A stretch of 64,000 nt of DNA from Candidatus Centipeda massiliensis. GTDB lineage: Bacteria > Bacillota > Negativicutes > Selenomonadales > Selenomonadaceae. The notes beneath the pieces were generated by a model. That model ran no database searches and had not been told where the DNA came from. It saw nothing but the letters and a program-made list of their open reading frames with translations. The DNA lies in NCBI RefSeq assembly GCF_900290285.1, contig NZ_LT985755.1:262431-326430 (forward strand). The letters run 5' to 3'. The translations under genes and the position numbers were made by a program. Shown in pieces: positions 17,313-26,783 of this stretch (positions are counted from its first letter, which is position 1; the number at the start of each line of letters is the position of its first letter).

Positions 17313-18458
17313 TCAGCGTTCCGATGCGATTTGGCGCAGCGCATCGACAAATGCGGTCACATCCGCCCGTGTTGTAAACCGACCGAGGCTGACGCGTATC
17401 GCCCTGCGCGCCTCAGCCTCGGAAAGCCCCATCGCGCGCAGGACGTGAGAGGGGTGTGCCGCCCCCGCACTGCACGCACTCCCCGCAGAAACGGCAAATC
17501 CTGCGAGATCGAGCCGAATGAGAAGTGTGTCCTGCCCAAAGCCCTCAATGCCGAAGTTCAAAATCCCCGCGAGGCGCTCTGTCTGCGCCCCATAAAAGGC
17601 GATGCCGTCCACCGCGCTGAGCATCGTCCGAAGGTGCTCCGTATCATCGCGCAGACGCTGCGCCTCCACCGCCATCTCTGCACGCGCAAGCTCCGCTGCG
17701 TGACCGCAGCCGACAAGAGCCGCGACATTCTCCGTGCCCGCACGGCTGTCACGTTCCTGTGCGCCGCCATAGAGAAGCGGCGCACATTTCGTCCCACGCC
17801 GGAGATAGAGAGCACCAACGCCCTTGGGCCCGCAGAATTTATGCGCAGAGAAGGAAAGGGCATCCACCTGCAGCGCATTCACATCGAGTGGAATATGTCC
17901 AGCCGCCTGCACCGCATCCGTATGAAACGGGATCCCATGCGCGCGTACACGATCCCCGATCTCCTGAATCGGCTGAAGCGTTCCGACCTCATTGTTCGCC
18001 GTCATAATGCTGACAAGCGCGGTATCGGCACGCAGCGCCGCCTCCACAGCGGCGGGGTCGACACGCCCCTGCCCGTCGACCGCAACCTCGGTGACGGAAA
18101 ATCCACAGCGTTCAAGACAGCGGCACGTTGCACGCACGGCAGCATGCTCGACCGCCGAGATCACGATATGCGCACCGCCCCCCGCCGCTCTGCGCTCCTC
18201 GGCAATCCCACGGACTGCCCAGTTGTCACTCTCCGTGCCACCGCTCGTAAAGTAGATCTCATCCGGCTGCGCCCCGATGAGCGCAGCCGTCTGCTCCCGT
18301 GCACGCATGACCGCACGGCGGGCAGCCTGACCAAAGCCGTGCAGACTGGACGGATTGCCATACACATACGTCAAATACGGCTGCATCGCATCGCAGACAC
18401 GCGGATCAAGCGGGCTCGTCGCGGCATAGTCAAGATAGACCGGCTTCACTGATTGCAT
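17313..18458 (-). CDS. cysteine desulfurase (NifS/IscS family)
   Basis: The 381-residue PLP enzyme mobilises sulfur from cysteine for Fe-S clusters or tRNA thiolation. It has LDYAATSPLDPRV, the histidine in SAVEHAAVRATC, the PLP lysine in DALSFSAHKFCGPKGVGALYLRRG, and the active cysteine in SAGSACSAGAAHPSHVL. The start overlaps the IscR-type regulator gene by 13 bases, so the pair is one operon. No scaffold gene (nifU/iscU) or mnmA lies next to it. Confidence 0.93.
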   Translation of the reverse strand: MQSVKPVYLDYAATSPLDPRVCDAMQPYLTYVYGNPSSLHGFGQAARRAVMRAREQTAALIGAQPDEIYFTSGGTESDNWAVRGIAEERRAAGGGAHIVISAVEHAAVRATCRCLERCGFSVTEVAVDGQGRVDPAAVEAALRADTALVSIMTANNEVGTLQPIQEIGDRVRAHGIPFHTDAVQAAGHIPLDVNALQVDALSFSAHKFCGPKGVGALYLRRGTKCAPLLYGGAQERDSRAGTENVAALVGCGHAAELARAEMAVEAQRLRDDTEHLRTMLSAVDGIAFYGAQTERLAGILNFGIEGFGQDTLLIRLDLAGFAVSAGSACSAGAAHPSHVLRAMGLSEAEARRAIRVSLGRFTTRADVTAFVDALRQIASER

Positions 18459-18889
18459 CCCACGCGGGCACGATTGCGCTGCACGAGATCAGCGAGCGAA
18501 ATATTATTCAGCACGGAGTTGATGCTGTCACAGACTTCTCCCCAGATCTGACGCGTCACGCAGCTTCCCGCACGCACACAGCTCTGATCATCCGCCTCCG
18601 CACTCGTCAAAAGGCAGTCCACGAGAGCAATCGGTCCCTCCACCGCCGTGATGATCCGCCCGATTGTCACCTCCTCGGGGGGCAGTGCAAGCGTATAGCC
18701 TCCCTGCGCACCGCGCACGCTCTCCACAAGCCCCGCACGCCGCAGCGGCGACATCAGCTGCTCAAGATAGTTCTCCGAAAGCCCCTGCGTCTTTGCAATC
18801 GCCTTGAGAGGCACAACCCTCTCTCCATAGTGCAGGGCAAGTTCATAGAGCGCCGTCACACTGTAGCGCCCCCTCGTTGATAACTTCAT
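18446..18889 (-). CDS. iscR: Rrf2 family Fe-S regulator (IscR type)
   Basis: A 147-residue winged-helix regulator. KLSTRGRYSVTALYELALHYGE and LSENYLEQLMSPLRRAGLVESVRGAQGGY are the Rrf2 DNA-binding domain. Three cysteines (DCLLTS and SCVRAGSC, the last two spaced by five) fit the IscR cluster ligands. It precedes the cysteine desulfurase gene and probably autoregulates the operon. The ATG at 18889 fits the family N-terminus; the ORF's first 8 codons are not used. Confidence 0.9.
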   Translation of the reverse strand: MKLSTRGRYSVTALYELALHYGERVVPLKAIAKTQGLSENYLEQLMSPLRRAGLVESVRGAQGGYTLALPPEEVTIGRIITAVEGPIALVDCLLTSAEADDQSCVRAGSCVTRQIWGEVCDSINSVLNNISLADLVQRNRARVGCNQ

Positions 18890-18951
18890 AGCATCTCCTA
18901 GACGGGTGGACATTCCCCACCAATCCCGACAAAACCAGTCCGCTTCACGTC

Positions 18952-18980
18952 ATTATAGATGAGTTTTGTTCTCCTGTCAA
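18952..18980 (-). promoter_or_regulatory. consensus promoter for iscR-nifS
   Basis: TTGACA and TATAAT are separated by exactly 17 bases. The leader then holds GGTGG and CCACC as a small dyad near 18903-18920 that could be a regulator site. Confidence 0.88.
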
Positions 18981-18984
18981 AGCA

Positions 18985-19437
18985 TCATGCACCCGTCGAG
19001 CCGAACCCGCCTGCGCGCGCGTGCCCGCGCCCTGCCGAATCTCCATCCACCGTGAGATAGCGTGTGAAAATCCCCTGCGCGATCCGCTCCCCCGCCGCGA
19101 TTTGCACCGTACCTTTCCCATAGTTGTAGAGCGGGATGTAGATATGCCCTTCGTTCTCCGCATTGCCATAGTAGTCCGCATCAATCACGCCCACACTGTT
19201 CATCAGCATGAGGCGCTTCCTGAGTGCCGTGCTCGACCGGATATAGATGAGCAGCACTTCATCGGGCTGCATATACGCCTTGACCCCCGTCGGCACGAGC
19301 GCACACTCTCCCGACGCGATCTCCACCATCTCTGCCGCTGCAAAGTCGTAGCCCGTGCTCGCCCCCGTCTTGCGCTCCGGCAGGTGGATCCCCGTCGTCT
19401 GATACATCGAAACAATCTCAAATCCGCGTATTTTCAT
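18985..19437 (-). CDS. dut: deoxyuridine 5'-triphosphate nucleotidohydrolase
   Basis: The 150-residue trimeric dUTPase removes dUTP and supplies dUMP. Motifs are present in order: GASTGYDFAAA, IRSSTALRKRLML, NSVGVIDADYYGNAENEGHIYIPLYN, then AAGERIAQGIF, and C-terminal ARAGGFGSTGA. The gene follows hfq after a terminator hairpin. A separate promoter is not evident, so it is probably read by passage through that hairpin. Confidence 0.95.
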   Translation of the reverse strand: MKIRGFEIVSMYQTTGIHLPERKTGASTGYDFAAAEMVEIASGECALVPTGVKAYMQPDEVLLIYIRSSTALRKRLMLMNSVGVIDADYYGNAENEGHIYIPLYNYGKGTVQIAAGERIAQGIFTRYLTVDGDSAGRGHARAGGFGSTGA

Positions 19438-19452
19438 ATCGTCTCCTCAAAT

Positions 19453-19484
19453 AAAAAGCCGCCGCGCCGAACTCGGTGCAGCAG
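19453..19484 (-). terminator. terminator between hfq and dut
   Basis: On minus a 13-bp stem with one mismatch (GCTGCTGCACCGA with TCGGCGCGGCGGC) is followed by five Ts. It probably lowers dut expression relative to miaA-hfq. Confidence 0.8.
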
Positions 19485-19500
19485 CACTGTTTTTCTGCCA

Positions 19501-19734
19501 TCAGGACTCCTCGGGCAGCACTTTCACCATCTGCGCAGGTGTAATCGTGGAAATCGCGTGCTTGTAGAGCATCTGCTGTTTCCCCATCGCATCCACGAGG
19601 ATGACAAAGCTGTCAAAGCCCCGTACGATTCCCTTGATCTGAAATCCGTTCACGAGATGGATCGTCACAGGAATACCATCCTTACGCACCTGATTGAGAA
19701 AATTGTCCTGCAAGTTGATGATTTTTGCCGTCAC
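19501..19734 (-). CDS. hfq: RNA chaperone Hfq
   Basis: The 77-residue Sm-like protein pairs small RNAs with mRNAs. [42 protein letters not shown] is the Sm1 motif and [10 protein letters not shown] the Sm2 motif (YKHAIST). The start is a GTG at 19734 that overlaps the miaA stop (GTGA) and follows AAGGAGC. The miaA-hfq order is conserved in many bacteria. The C-terminal tail is short, as in other Firmicutes. Confidence 0.95.
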   Translation of the reverse strand: MTAKIINLQDNFLNQVRKDGIPVTIHLVNGFQIKGIVRGFDSFVILVDAMGKQQMLYKHAISTITPAQMVKVLPEES

Positions 19735-20699
19735 GCCTGAGCGCTCCTTTCTCGTTCCTCCAACCATTCACGCACATCTACAAGGATCGCACGCAGGAGC
19801 TCGGATGCCGTCAATGTATCCGCATCATACCAGCGAATGTAGGACATACGGCGATACCACGTCATCTGCCGCTTCGCGAAGTGCCGCGTCGCCGTCTGAA
19901 TGGCGCGGATCGCATCGCTGCGGCTCATCTCTCCTGCGAGATAGGCCGCCGTTTCCCTGTAGCCGATTCCCTTCATCGCCGGTGCATCGCGGCTCACCCC
20001 GCACGCAAGAAGCCCCGCGACCTCATCCGGCAGTCCCGCTGCGAACATCTCCTCCACGCGTGCATTGATCCGCTCATAGAGATGCGCACGTCCCCGTGAG
20101 AATCCGACGACAAAGGCATCGTACGGACTCTCACCGCCCGCGTGTGCGCACTCCTGCGAGATGCTCTCCGCACCGTAGCGGACGACCTCAAGTGCGCGGA
20201 TCACACGTCTGAGATTGTTCGCATGCAGCCGTTCCGCTGCAGCCGAATCACGATGCGCCAGAAAGGAATGTACGCGCACATTTCCACGCCGCCGTGCAAT
20301 CCCCTCCATCGCACGGCGGAACAATGTGTGCGCACTCGTTTCGTTAAAATGATACCCCTCGACAAGTGCCTTGATATACAGCCCCGTCCCGCCAACGACG
20401 AACGGCAGCCGCCCCTCAGCCGCATGCGTGCGCACAAGAGCGTTCACGCGTGCCACAAACTCCGTCACGGAGAAGCTCGCCTCTGCAGCCAACACATCCA
20501 CGAGATGATGTGCGACGCGCGCCCGTTCCTCTCGTGTCGGCTTCGCGCTGCCGATGTCAAAGCCGCGATAGAGGCACATGGAGTCGCCCGAGATGATGTC
20601 CGTCCCCAGTTCCTCTGCAAGCTGCAGCGAAAGCTCCGTCTTTCCGACCGCCGTTGGTCCGACGAGAACGAGCAGCGGGCTTTTTGAATGTGCGGTCAA
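19731..20699 (-). CDS. miaA: tRNA dimethylallyltransferase
   Basis: This 322-residue enzyme adds a dimethylallyl group to A37 of tRNAs that read UNN codons. The P-loop [30 protein letters not shown] is at the N-terminus, with [24 protein letters not shown] and [14 protein letters not shown] further on. The start is taken as TTG 20699, overlapping the upstream hydrolase stop (TTGA). The longer ORF would run inside that gene. Its ribosome site is weak, so coupled translation is likely. Confidence 0.93.
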   Translation of the reverse strand: MTAHSKSPLLVLVGPTAVGKTELSLQLAEELGTDIISGDSMCLYRGFDIGSAKPTREERARVAHHLVDVLAAEASFSVTEFVARVNALVRTHAAEGRLPFVVGGTGLYIKALVEGYHFNETSAHTLFRRAMEGIARRRGNVRVHSFLAHRDSAAAERLHANNLRRVIRALEVVRYGAESISQECAHAGGESPYDAFVVGFSRGRAHLYERINARVEEMFAAGLPDEVAGLLACGVSRDAPAMKGIGYRETAAYLAGEMSRSDAIRAIQTATRHFAKRQMTWYRRMSYIRWYDADTLTASELLRAILVDVREWLEERERSAQA

Positions 20700-21373
20700 A
20701 GTTCGAGCGTTTCGCCGGGTGCAACGACATTCACCTTTGCACGCGTCATTGCCTCGGTGACCTCCTTGTAGCGGTTCACTTCCTGTGCAATGATCGGCCA
20801 CGTGTCATAGTGTATGGGGATGACGTGCCCTGCGTTGAGCCACTGTGCCGCCATCGCCGCATCCTCAAGCCCCATCGTATAGTTATCGCCAATGGGGAGG
20901 ACTGCGTAGTCAATCGCGTCCTTGCGTCCAATCAGCTGCATATCGCTAAAGAGTGCTGTGTCGCCGGCGTAGTAAACGACCTTGCCGCCGATGTAGATGA
21001 CGAAGCCGCACGCAATCCCGCCCGCAACGCCCGCGCTGTGCTGGGCAAACGTCATGCGCACCTTGCCGAACGGCAGACTGAGCGACCCGCCAATGTTCAT
21101 CGGATGCGACTGAATCTCTGCACACGCCTGGCTCTCACAGACCGAGATCACCTCGGGGATGGCGACAATCGCCGCCCCCGTGCGCACCGCAATCGCAGGC
21201 GCATCGCCGAGATGATCCCCATGCGCGTGTGTGAGGAGGATAAAGTCACAGTCGACCTCGTTCGCCGCAATGCTCGCCATCGGATTTCCCGTCAGGAATG
21301 GATCCACGAGCACCTTATGTGTTCCGTCATCGAGCAAAAAAGCCGCATGACCGTAGTAGCTGAATTTTACCAT
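20696..21373 (-). CDS. UPF0173 metal-dependent hydrolase
   Basis: A 225-residue metallo-beta-lactamase-fold protein of the UPF0173 family. The metal motif is LTHAHGDHLGDA, with HSAG, YYAGDTALFSDMQLIG and PIHYDTWPI supplying further ligands. The physiological substrate of the family is not settled. The ATG at 21373 follows AGGAGAG. It is the first gene of the unit with miaA and hfq. Confidence 0.88.
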   Translation of the reverse strand: MVKFSYYGHAAFLLDDGTHKVLVDPFLTGNPMASIAANEVDCDFILLTHAHGDHLGDAPAIAVRTGAAIVAIPEVISVCESQACAEIQSHPMNIGGSLSLPFGKVRMTFAQHSAGVAGGIACGFVIYIGGKVVYYAGDTALFSDMQLIGRKDAIDYAVLPIGDNYTMGLEDAAMAAQWLNAGHVIPIHYDTWPIIAQEVNRYKEVTEAMTRAKVNVVAPGETLEL

Positions 21374-21414
21374 TGCGACCACTCTCCTATTTCACAATTC
21401 GCTTGTTGTGTTTC

Positions 21415-21442
21415 ATTATACGATATGTCCCCACAATGTCAA
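21415..21442 (-). promoter_or_regulatory. promoter for the hydrolase-miaA-hfq unit
   Basis: TTGACA and TATAAT with a 16-base spacer lie directly after the ileS terminator on minus. Confidence 0.87.
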
Positions 21443-21488
21443 TAGAAAAGCCGCTTCATTCGAGTTATCCTCAAACAAAGCGGCTTTT
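21443..21488 (-). terminator. rho-independent terminator after ileS
   Basis: AAAAGCCGCTT pairs with AAGCGGCTTTT around a 21-base loop, followed by TCTATT. It lies just past the ileS stop. Confidence 0.85.
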
Positions 21489-21498
21489 TCAACCAAAT

Positions 21499-24400
21499 TT
21501 ATTTAATACTGATCGTCAGCTTTTCACCGTTGATGTTCCACTCCTTGCTTGTACCCGCAGGCGCATCGTAGGAAATGGCGTCGGCAAGCGTAATCTCGCA
21601 AATGAACGCCTCGTTCTTCTGGGCGATTGCCGTAAGCTTCGCGTTGCCCGAAAGATCGAGCGCGATATGATCGGTGACCTCAAGCCCGCACTCCTTGCGC
21701 ATGGTCTGCACCTTGCTGATGATCTCGCGGACAAAGCCCTCCGCGAGGAGTTCCTCCGTAAGTGTCGTCTCAAGCGCGACCGTGACGCCGCCGTAGCTCT
21801 GGCAGTTGTAGCCCTCCTGCTGCGAAACGGTCACCTCGACATCCTCCGACGTGACCGTGACATCGCCGTCTGCGAGGTGCAGCGTATAGCTGCCGCCGCC
21901 CGCAAGTGCATCCTTCACCGCTGCGCCGTCGCTCTCTTCGAGCGCCTTCTTGACCGCCCCCATGCGCTTGCCGACCTTGGGGCCAAGTGCATGGAAGTTC
22001 GGCTTCACATGATAGGCGAGGAAGTCCGACATATCGTCGCGGAACGCAACCTCCTTGACGTTAAGCTCATCTTCAATGATCTCAACGAAGAACTCCGGCA
22101 GTGCGTGCTCCGCCTTGACAAACATACGCGCGACCGGCTGACGGTTCTTGATGTTCGCCGCGTTGCGCGCCGCGCGTCCGAGCGTCACGACCTCAAGGAC
22201 GATCTCCATGTTCTCCTCAAGCTGCGTGTCAATGAGCGCCTCGTTCACCGTTGGGAAGTCCGCAAGGTGCACGGAGATCGGCGCGGACTTGTCCACCGAG
22301 CAGACGAGGTTGCGGTAGATGCTCTCCGTGATGAACGGCACCATCGGTGCCGCCGCCTTCACGGTCGTCACAAGCGCGGTATAGAGCGTGAGGTAGGCAT
22401 CCACCTTGTCCTGCTCCATCCCCTTCGCCCAGAAGCGGCTGCGGCTGCGGCGCACGTACCAGTTCGACAACTCCTCGACGAAGGACTGCACCGCCTTTGC
22501 CGCCTCGGTCACACGATAGCTCCCAAGGCAGTCGTCCACCGTACGCACCATCGTATTGAGGCGCGAAAGCGCCCAGCGATCCATGACCGAAAGCTGCCTA
22601 TAGTCAAGGCTGTGCTGCGTCGGGTCGAAATTGTCGATGTTCGCATAGAGGACATAGAACGCATAGGTGTTCCAGAGCGTCCCCATGAACTTGCGTGCGC
22701 CCTCCTGCACCGCATCATCGGAGAAGCGGTTCGGCAGCCACGGCGCGCTGTTCTCGTAGAAGTACCAGCGGATCGCATCCGCACCGTGACGGCGCAGCGC
22801 ATCCATCGGCTCGACCGCGTTCCCCTTCGACTTGCTCATCTTCTGCCCGTTCTCGTCCTGCACATGTCCGAGAACGATAACGTTCCTGTACGGGCTCTTG
22901 TCAAAGAGCAGCGTCGAGATTGCAATCAGCGAGTAGAACCAGCCGCGCGTCTGATCGACCGCCTCAGAGATGAAGTCTGCGGGGAAGTATTTCTCAAAGA
23001 TCTCCTTGTTCTCAAACGGATAGTGCCACTGCGCAAACGGCATCGCACCGGAGTCGAACCAACAGTCGATGACCTCGGGTACGCGGTGCATTTCCTCACC
23101 GCACTTTTCGCAGGGGAACGTGATCGCATCGATGTACGGACGGTGCAGCTCGATGTCTGCAGGGCAGTTCGGCTGAAGCTCGCGCAGCTCCGCAATCGAG
23201 CCAACGGAATGCTCGTGCCCGCAGGAGCATTTCCAGATATTGAGCGGTGTACCCCAGTAGCGATCACGGCTGATGCCCCAATCCTGCACATGCTCGATCC
23301 AGTTGCCGAAGCGCCCGTCGCCGATGGTCTTCGGGATCCAGTTGACCGTGGCATTGTTCGCAACAAGTGCGTCGCGCACTGCCGTCATGCGGATGAACCA
23401 CGAGGCACGCGCGTAGTAGATCAGCGGCGTGTCGCACCGCCAGCAGTGCGGATAGCTGTGCGTGAACTCGGGGGCTTTGAAGAGCTTGCCGCTCTTTTCG
23501 AGATCCGCGAGGATCAAGGGATCCGCATCCTTCACAAATACGCCCGGCCAGTCCGTCTCCTCCGTCATCTCGCCCTTGTCGTTGACGAACTGAACGAACG
23601 GCATGCCGTACTTGCGGCAGACGCGGTTATCGTCCTCACCGAAAGCGGGCGCGATGTGAACGATGCCCGTGCCGTCCTCGGTGGTAACATAGTCGTCGCA
23701 GGTGACAAAGAACGCCTTGTCCCGCACGTCCTTGTCCGCAAACGGATAGAGCGGCTCGTACTTGCGGTACTCAAGGTCTTTGCCCTTCATCGTTTCGAGC
23801 ACCTCACGGTCGCCCCACGAGTCCGCAAACACACTGTCCATCAGCGCCTCGGCGAGATAGTAGACCTTGCCGTAGACGCGCACCTTTACGTACGTTACAT
23901 TCGGGTTTACGCAGAGACCAAGGTTCGACGGGAGCGTCCACGGCGTCGTCGTCCACGCGAGGAAGCAGGCGTCCTCGTCTGCCGCCTTGAAGCGTACGAT
24001 TGCCGAGCGTTCCGTCACGTCCTTGTAGCCCTGTGCAACCTCATGCGAGGAGAGCGGCGTACCGCAGCGCGGGCAGTACGGGACGATCTTGTGTCCCTGA
24101 TAGAGGAGCCCCTTCTTCCAGATCTCCTTCAGCGCCCACCACTCGGACTCGATGAAGTTGTTCTCGTACGTGATGTAGGGGTGTTCCATATCCGCCCAGA
24201 ACCCGACGACATCGGAGAACTCCTCCCACATCGCCTTGTACGTCCAGACAGATTCACGGCACTTTTTGATGAACGGCTCAATGCCGTAGTCCTCGATCTG
24301 CTCCTTGCCGTTGATGCCAATCGCCTTCTCGACCTCAAGCTCCACGGGCAGACCGTGCGTATCCCAGCCCGCCTTGCGAAGCACCTTGCGCCCCTTCATC

Positions 24401-24618
24401 GACTGGTAGCGCGGCAGCATATCCTTGATGACGCGCGTCAGGACGTGCCCGATGTGCGGGCGTCCGTTCGCCGTCGGCGGCCCGTCGTAGAACGTAAACG
24501 TCTCACAGCCCTCACGCTGATCCACCGCCTGCTGTGCAATATGATTCTCGCGCCAAAAATCCGCAACGGCTTTCTCACGCGCGGCAAAATTCAAATTTGT
24601 ATCTACTTTCTCGTACAA
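21499..24618 (-). CDS. ileS: isoleucyl-tRNA synthetase, long eukaryote-like type
   Basis: The 1039-residue class I synthetase charges tRNA-Ile. The HIGH motif is in DGPPTANGRPHIGHVL (about residue 50) and KMSKSKGN is near residue 600. The catalytic GWDTHGLPVE tract and the length match the eukaryote-like IleRS2 group rather than the usual bacterial form, which typically has GWDCHGLPIE. IleRS2 enzymes are generally far less sensitive to mupirocin; that is family knowledge, not shown here. Cysteine pairs (CSCGH, CEKCG) lie in the editing-to-catalytic region. The start is TTG 24618 with GGGAGGGG upstream. No T-box leader is present. Confidence 0.95.
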   Translation of the reverse strand: MYEKVDTNLNFAAREKAVADFWRENHIAQQAVDQREGCETFTFYDGPPTANGRPHIGHVLTRVIKDMLPRYQSMKGRKVLRKAGWDTHGLPVELEVEKAIGINGKEQIEDYGIEPFIKKCRESVWTYKAMWEEFSDVVGFWADMEHPYITYENNFIESEWWALKEIWKKGLLYQGHKIVPYCPRCGTPLSSHEVAQGYKDVTERSAIVRFKAADEDACFLAWTTTPWTLPSNLGLCVNPNVTYVKVRVYGKVYYLAEALMDSVFADSWGDREVLETMKGKDLEYRKYEPLYPFADKDVRDKAFFVTCDDYVTTEDGTGIVHIAPAFGEDDNRVCRKYGMPFVQFVNDKGEMTEETDWPGVFVKDADPLILADLEKSGKLFKAPEFTHSYPHCWRCDTPLIYYARASWFIRMTAVRDALVANNATVNWIPKTIGDGRFGNWIEHVQDWGISRDRYWGTPLNIWKCSCGHEHSVGSIAELRELQPNCPADIELHRPYIDAITFPCEKCGEEMHRVPEVIDCWFDSGAMPFAQWHYPFENKEIFEKYFPADFISEAVDQTRGWFYSLIAISTLLFDKSPYRNVIVLGHVQDENGQKMSKSKGNAVEPMDALRRHGADAIRWYFYENSAPWLPNRFSDDAVQEGARKFMGTLWNTYAFYVLYANIDNFDPTQHSLDYRQLSVMDRWALSRLNTMVRTVDDCLGSYRVTEAAKAVQSFVEELSNWYVRRSRSRFWAKGMEQDKVDAYLTLYTALVTTVKAAAPMVPFITESIYRNLVCSVDKSAPISVHLADFPTVNEALIDTQLEENMEIVLEVVTLGRAARNAANIKNRQPVARMFVKAEHALPEFFVEIIEDELNVKEVAFRDDMSDFLAYHVKPNFHALGPKVGKRMGAVKKALEESDGAAVKDALAGGGSYTLHLADGDVTVTSEDVEVTVSQQEGYNCQSYGGVTVALETTLTEELLAEGFVREIISKVQTMRKECGLEVTDHIALDLSGNAKLTAIAQKNEAFICEITLADAISYDAPAGTSKEWNINGEKLTISIK

Positions 24619-24623
24619 AGAAA

Positions 24624-24667
24624 CCCCTCCCGTCGCATAGTCACGTCATTCTAGCACACGGGAGGGG
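24624..24667 (-). other. 10-bp inverted repeat enclosing the ileS -10 element and covering its ribosome site
   Basis: CCCCTCCCGT at 24658-24667 (read on minus) pairs perfectly with ACGGGAGGGG at 24624-24633. The 24-base loop contains the -10. The right arm is the Shine-Dalgarno of ileS and is followed by TTTCTTT. On a read-through transcript it would hide the ribosome site or act as a weak terminator. Confidence 0.7.
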
Positions 24668-24676
24668 ATTTTTCAA
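24648..24676 (-). promoter_or_regulatory. promoter for ileS
   Basis: TTGAAA and TAGAAT are separated by 17 bases, and the start point would be about 25 bases before the TTG start codon. Confidence 0.8.
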
Positions 24677-24735
24677 CGTTTTTATAATGCTCTGCAGAAC
24701 TGCCCGCAAGAGGACTGACAGCTTGGATTATAAAT

Positions 24736-24772
24736 AGACAGAAGCTGTTAGCTTCATGGACAGCTCCTGTCT
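24736..24772 (-). terminator. terminator-like hairpin after trpA
   Basis: AGACAGGAGCTGT pairs with ACAGCTTCTGTCT (13 bp, one G-U) and is followed by ATTTATAAT, a weak T-rich run. It lies 40 bases beyond the trpA stop. Confidence 0.65.
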
Positions 24773-24810
24773 GCAGGTCAGATATATCGCCGCAAGCGTC
24801 TCTTATTCAT

Positions 24811-25596
24811 TTACGCATCGAGCGCCTTGCGCATATCGGCAATGAGCTGAATGCCGCCATCGATGTTGCCATCGATGATCTGTTTCACCACGGCGCTGCC
24901 GACGATGACACCGTCCGCCTGTTTGCCCGCGCGTGCCGCCGCCTCGGGGGTGCCGATGCCGAAGCCAATGGCGAGCGGTACGTCCGTATAGCGGCGTGCC
25001 GCCTTGCAGACAGAGCCGATGATGGAGTAGTCGATTTCCTTGACGCCCGTGACGCCATAGTTCGAGATGCAGTAGATGAAGCCGCGTGCATCCTTGCACG
25101 TCTCCGCCATGCGCTCCTCGGTCGTGCCGGGCGTGATGAACTCGGTCAGGGTAAAGTCATGCGCGGCGCATACACGGCGCATGTCCTCGGACTCCTCATG
25201 CGGCACGTCGGGGAAGATCACGCCGTCCATCCCCGCTGCCTTGAAATCCGTGACGAACTTCTCAAACCCGTAGTGGTTCACCATATTGATGTAGCCCATG
25301 CCGATGAGCGGGATCTCCGAGTGCCTGCGAATCTCCTTGACGACCTCAAGTGCCTTCGCCATCGTCATGCCGTTCCTCAGGGCAATGACGCTTGCCTCCT
25401 GAATGACAGGACCGTCCGCCATCGGGTCGGAGAACGGCAGTCCGAGTTCGATCACATCCGCGCCCGCCTCCTCGGCACGGCGCACGATGTCCACGGTCGC
25501 CTCTGCGCTCGGGCAGCCCGCCGTCACATAGATGTAAAGCCCTGTGCGTCCGTCCGCACGGAGCTTCGCGAGTTTTTCATCCAGACGCTTGCTCAT
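24811..25596 (-). CDS. trpA: tryptophan synthase alpha subunit
   Basis: The 261-residue TIM-barrel protein cleaves indole-3-glycerol phosphate to indole. [24 protein letters not shown] carries the first catalytic glutamate region, and the aspartate is in [35 protein letters not shown] and [11 protein letters not shown] bind phosphate. The start overlaps the trpB stop by 4 bases. It is the last gene of the trpF-C-B-A unit. Confidence 0.95.
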   Translation of the reverse strand: MSKRLDEKLAKLRADGRTGLYIYVTAGCPSAEATVDIVRRAEEAGADVIELGLPFSDPMADGPVIQEASVIALRNGMTMAKALEVVKEIRRHSEIPLIGMGYINMVNHYGFEKFVTDFKAAGMDGVIFPDVPHEESEDMRRVCAAHDFTLTEFITPGTTEERMAETCKDARGFIYCISNYGVTGVKEIDYSIIGSVCKAARRYTDVPLAIGFGIGTPEAAARAGKQADGVIVGSAVVKQIIDGNIDGGIQLIADMRKALDA

Positions 25597-26780
25597 GCGA
25601 TCTCCTCCCCCAGTTCCTTTGCGACCATCTGCACGTCCTTATCGCCGCGCCCCGAGAGACAGACGACGACGTTTTCGCCCGCCTTCGTCTCGGGCATGAG
25701 CTTCTCAAGATACGCAAGCGCGTGCGAGCTCTCAAGCGCGGGGATGATGCCCTCAATGCGCGAGAGACGCTGAAATGCTGCAAGTGCCTCCTTGTCCGTG
25801 ACGGAAACATAAGTGACGATGCCCTTGTCCTTGAAATAGGAATGCTCGGGTCCGACACCCGGGTAGTCCAATCCCGCCGAGATGCTGTACGCCTCGACGA
25901 CCTGTCCGTCTGCATCCTGCAAGAGATAGCTGTATGCACCGTGGAGGATGCCGGGTGTACCCGCGCCGCTGAGGGTCTTGGCGTTGTCCCCATCCGCGTC
26001 GCCGCGTCCGCCGCCCTCGACGCAGAACTTCTTGACATCCGCATCATCGCGGAAGTCGTAGAACGTTCCAATGGCGTTGCTGCCGCCGCCGATGCATGCG
26101 ACGAGGTAGTCGGGCTTTGCGTCAAAACGCTCCTTTGCCTGTGCGCGGATCTCCTCGCCGATGACCTTCTGGAAGTCGCGCACCATCTCCGGATACGGAT
26201 GCGGGCCGACCGCAGATCCGATCACGTAGTAGGTGTCTGTGATGTTCGTCGCCCAGTAGCGGATCGCCTCGCTCGTTGCATCCTTGAGCGTGCCCGTGCC
26301 GCTCGATACGGGAATGACCGTCGCCCCGAGCAAACGCATGCGAAACACGTTGAGCCGCTGACGCTCGACGTCAACCGCCCCCATGAACACATGACACTCC
26401 ATGCCGAAGAGCGCCGCGACCGTCGCCGTCGCAACGCCGTGCTGACCTGCGCCCGTCTCCGCGACGATGCGCTTCTTGCCCATGCGCTGCGCGAGAAGCG
26501 CCTGTCCAAGCGCGTTGTTGATCTTATGCGCGCCCGTGTGCAGGAGGTCTTCGCGTTTCAGATAGATATTCGCCTTGCCGTAGTGCTTCGTCAGCCGTTC
26601 GGCAAAGTAGAGATTCGTTGGACGCCCTGCATAGTCGCGGAGATAGGCGCGGAACTCCGTGAGGAACTCCTCATCCGCACGGTATTTCAGATATGCCTCT
26701 TCCAGCTCGTTCAGCGCGGGCATTGCGATCTCGGGCACGTACTGCCCGCCGTAGTCACCGAATCTTCCCTTCTTGCTCAT
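25593..26780 (-). CDS. trpB: tryptophan synthase beta subunit
   Basis: This 395-residue PLP enzyme joins indole and serine. The PLP lysine is in [50 protein letters not shown] and [13 protein letters not shown] complete the active site. [16 protein letters not shown] and [12 protein letters not shown] are also typical of TrpB1. It begins three bases after trpC. Length and motifs are normal. Confidence 0.96.
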   Translation of the reverse strand: MSKKGRFGDYGGQYVPEIAMPALNELEEAYLKYRADEEFLTEFRAYLRDYAGRPTNLYFAERLTKHYGKANIYLKREDLLHTGAHKINNALGQALLAQRMGKKRIVAETGAGQHGVATATVAALFGMECHVFMGAVDVERQRLNVFRMRLLGATVIPVSSGTGTLKDATSEAIRYWATNITDTYYVIGSAVGPHPYPEMVRDFQKVIGEEIRAQAKERFDAKPDYLVACIGGGSNAIGTFYDFRDDADVKKFCVEGGGRGDADGDNAKTLSGAGTPGILHGAYSYLLQDADGQVVEAYSISAGLDYPGVGPEHSYFKDKGIVTYVSVTDKEALAAFQRLSRIEGIIPALESSHALAYLEKLMPETKAGENVVVCLSGRGDKDVQMVAKELGEEIA

Positions 26781-26783
26781 ATA

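Noticed and set aside
21373-24654. Long plus-strand open frame (over 1000 codons) opposite ileS
   Set aside because: It is antisense to a well-conserved synthetase gene, has no ribosome site or family motifs, and reflects high G+C codon bias.
24619-24810. T-box leader before ileS
   Set aside because: No T-box sequence or specifier loop; only hairpins and a promoter are present.
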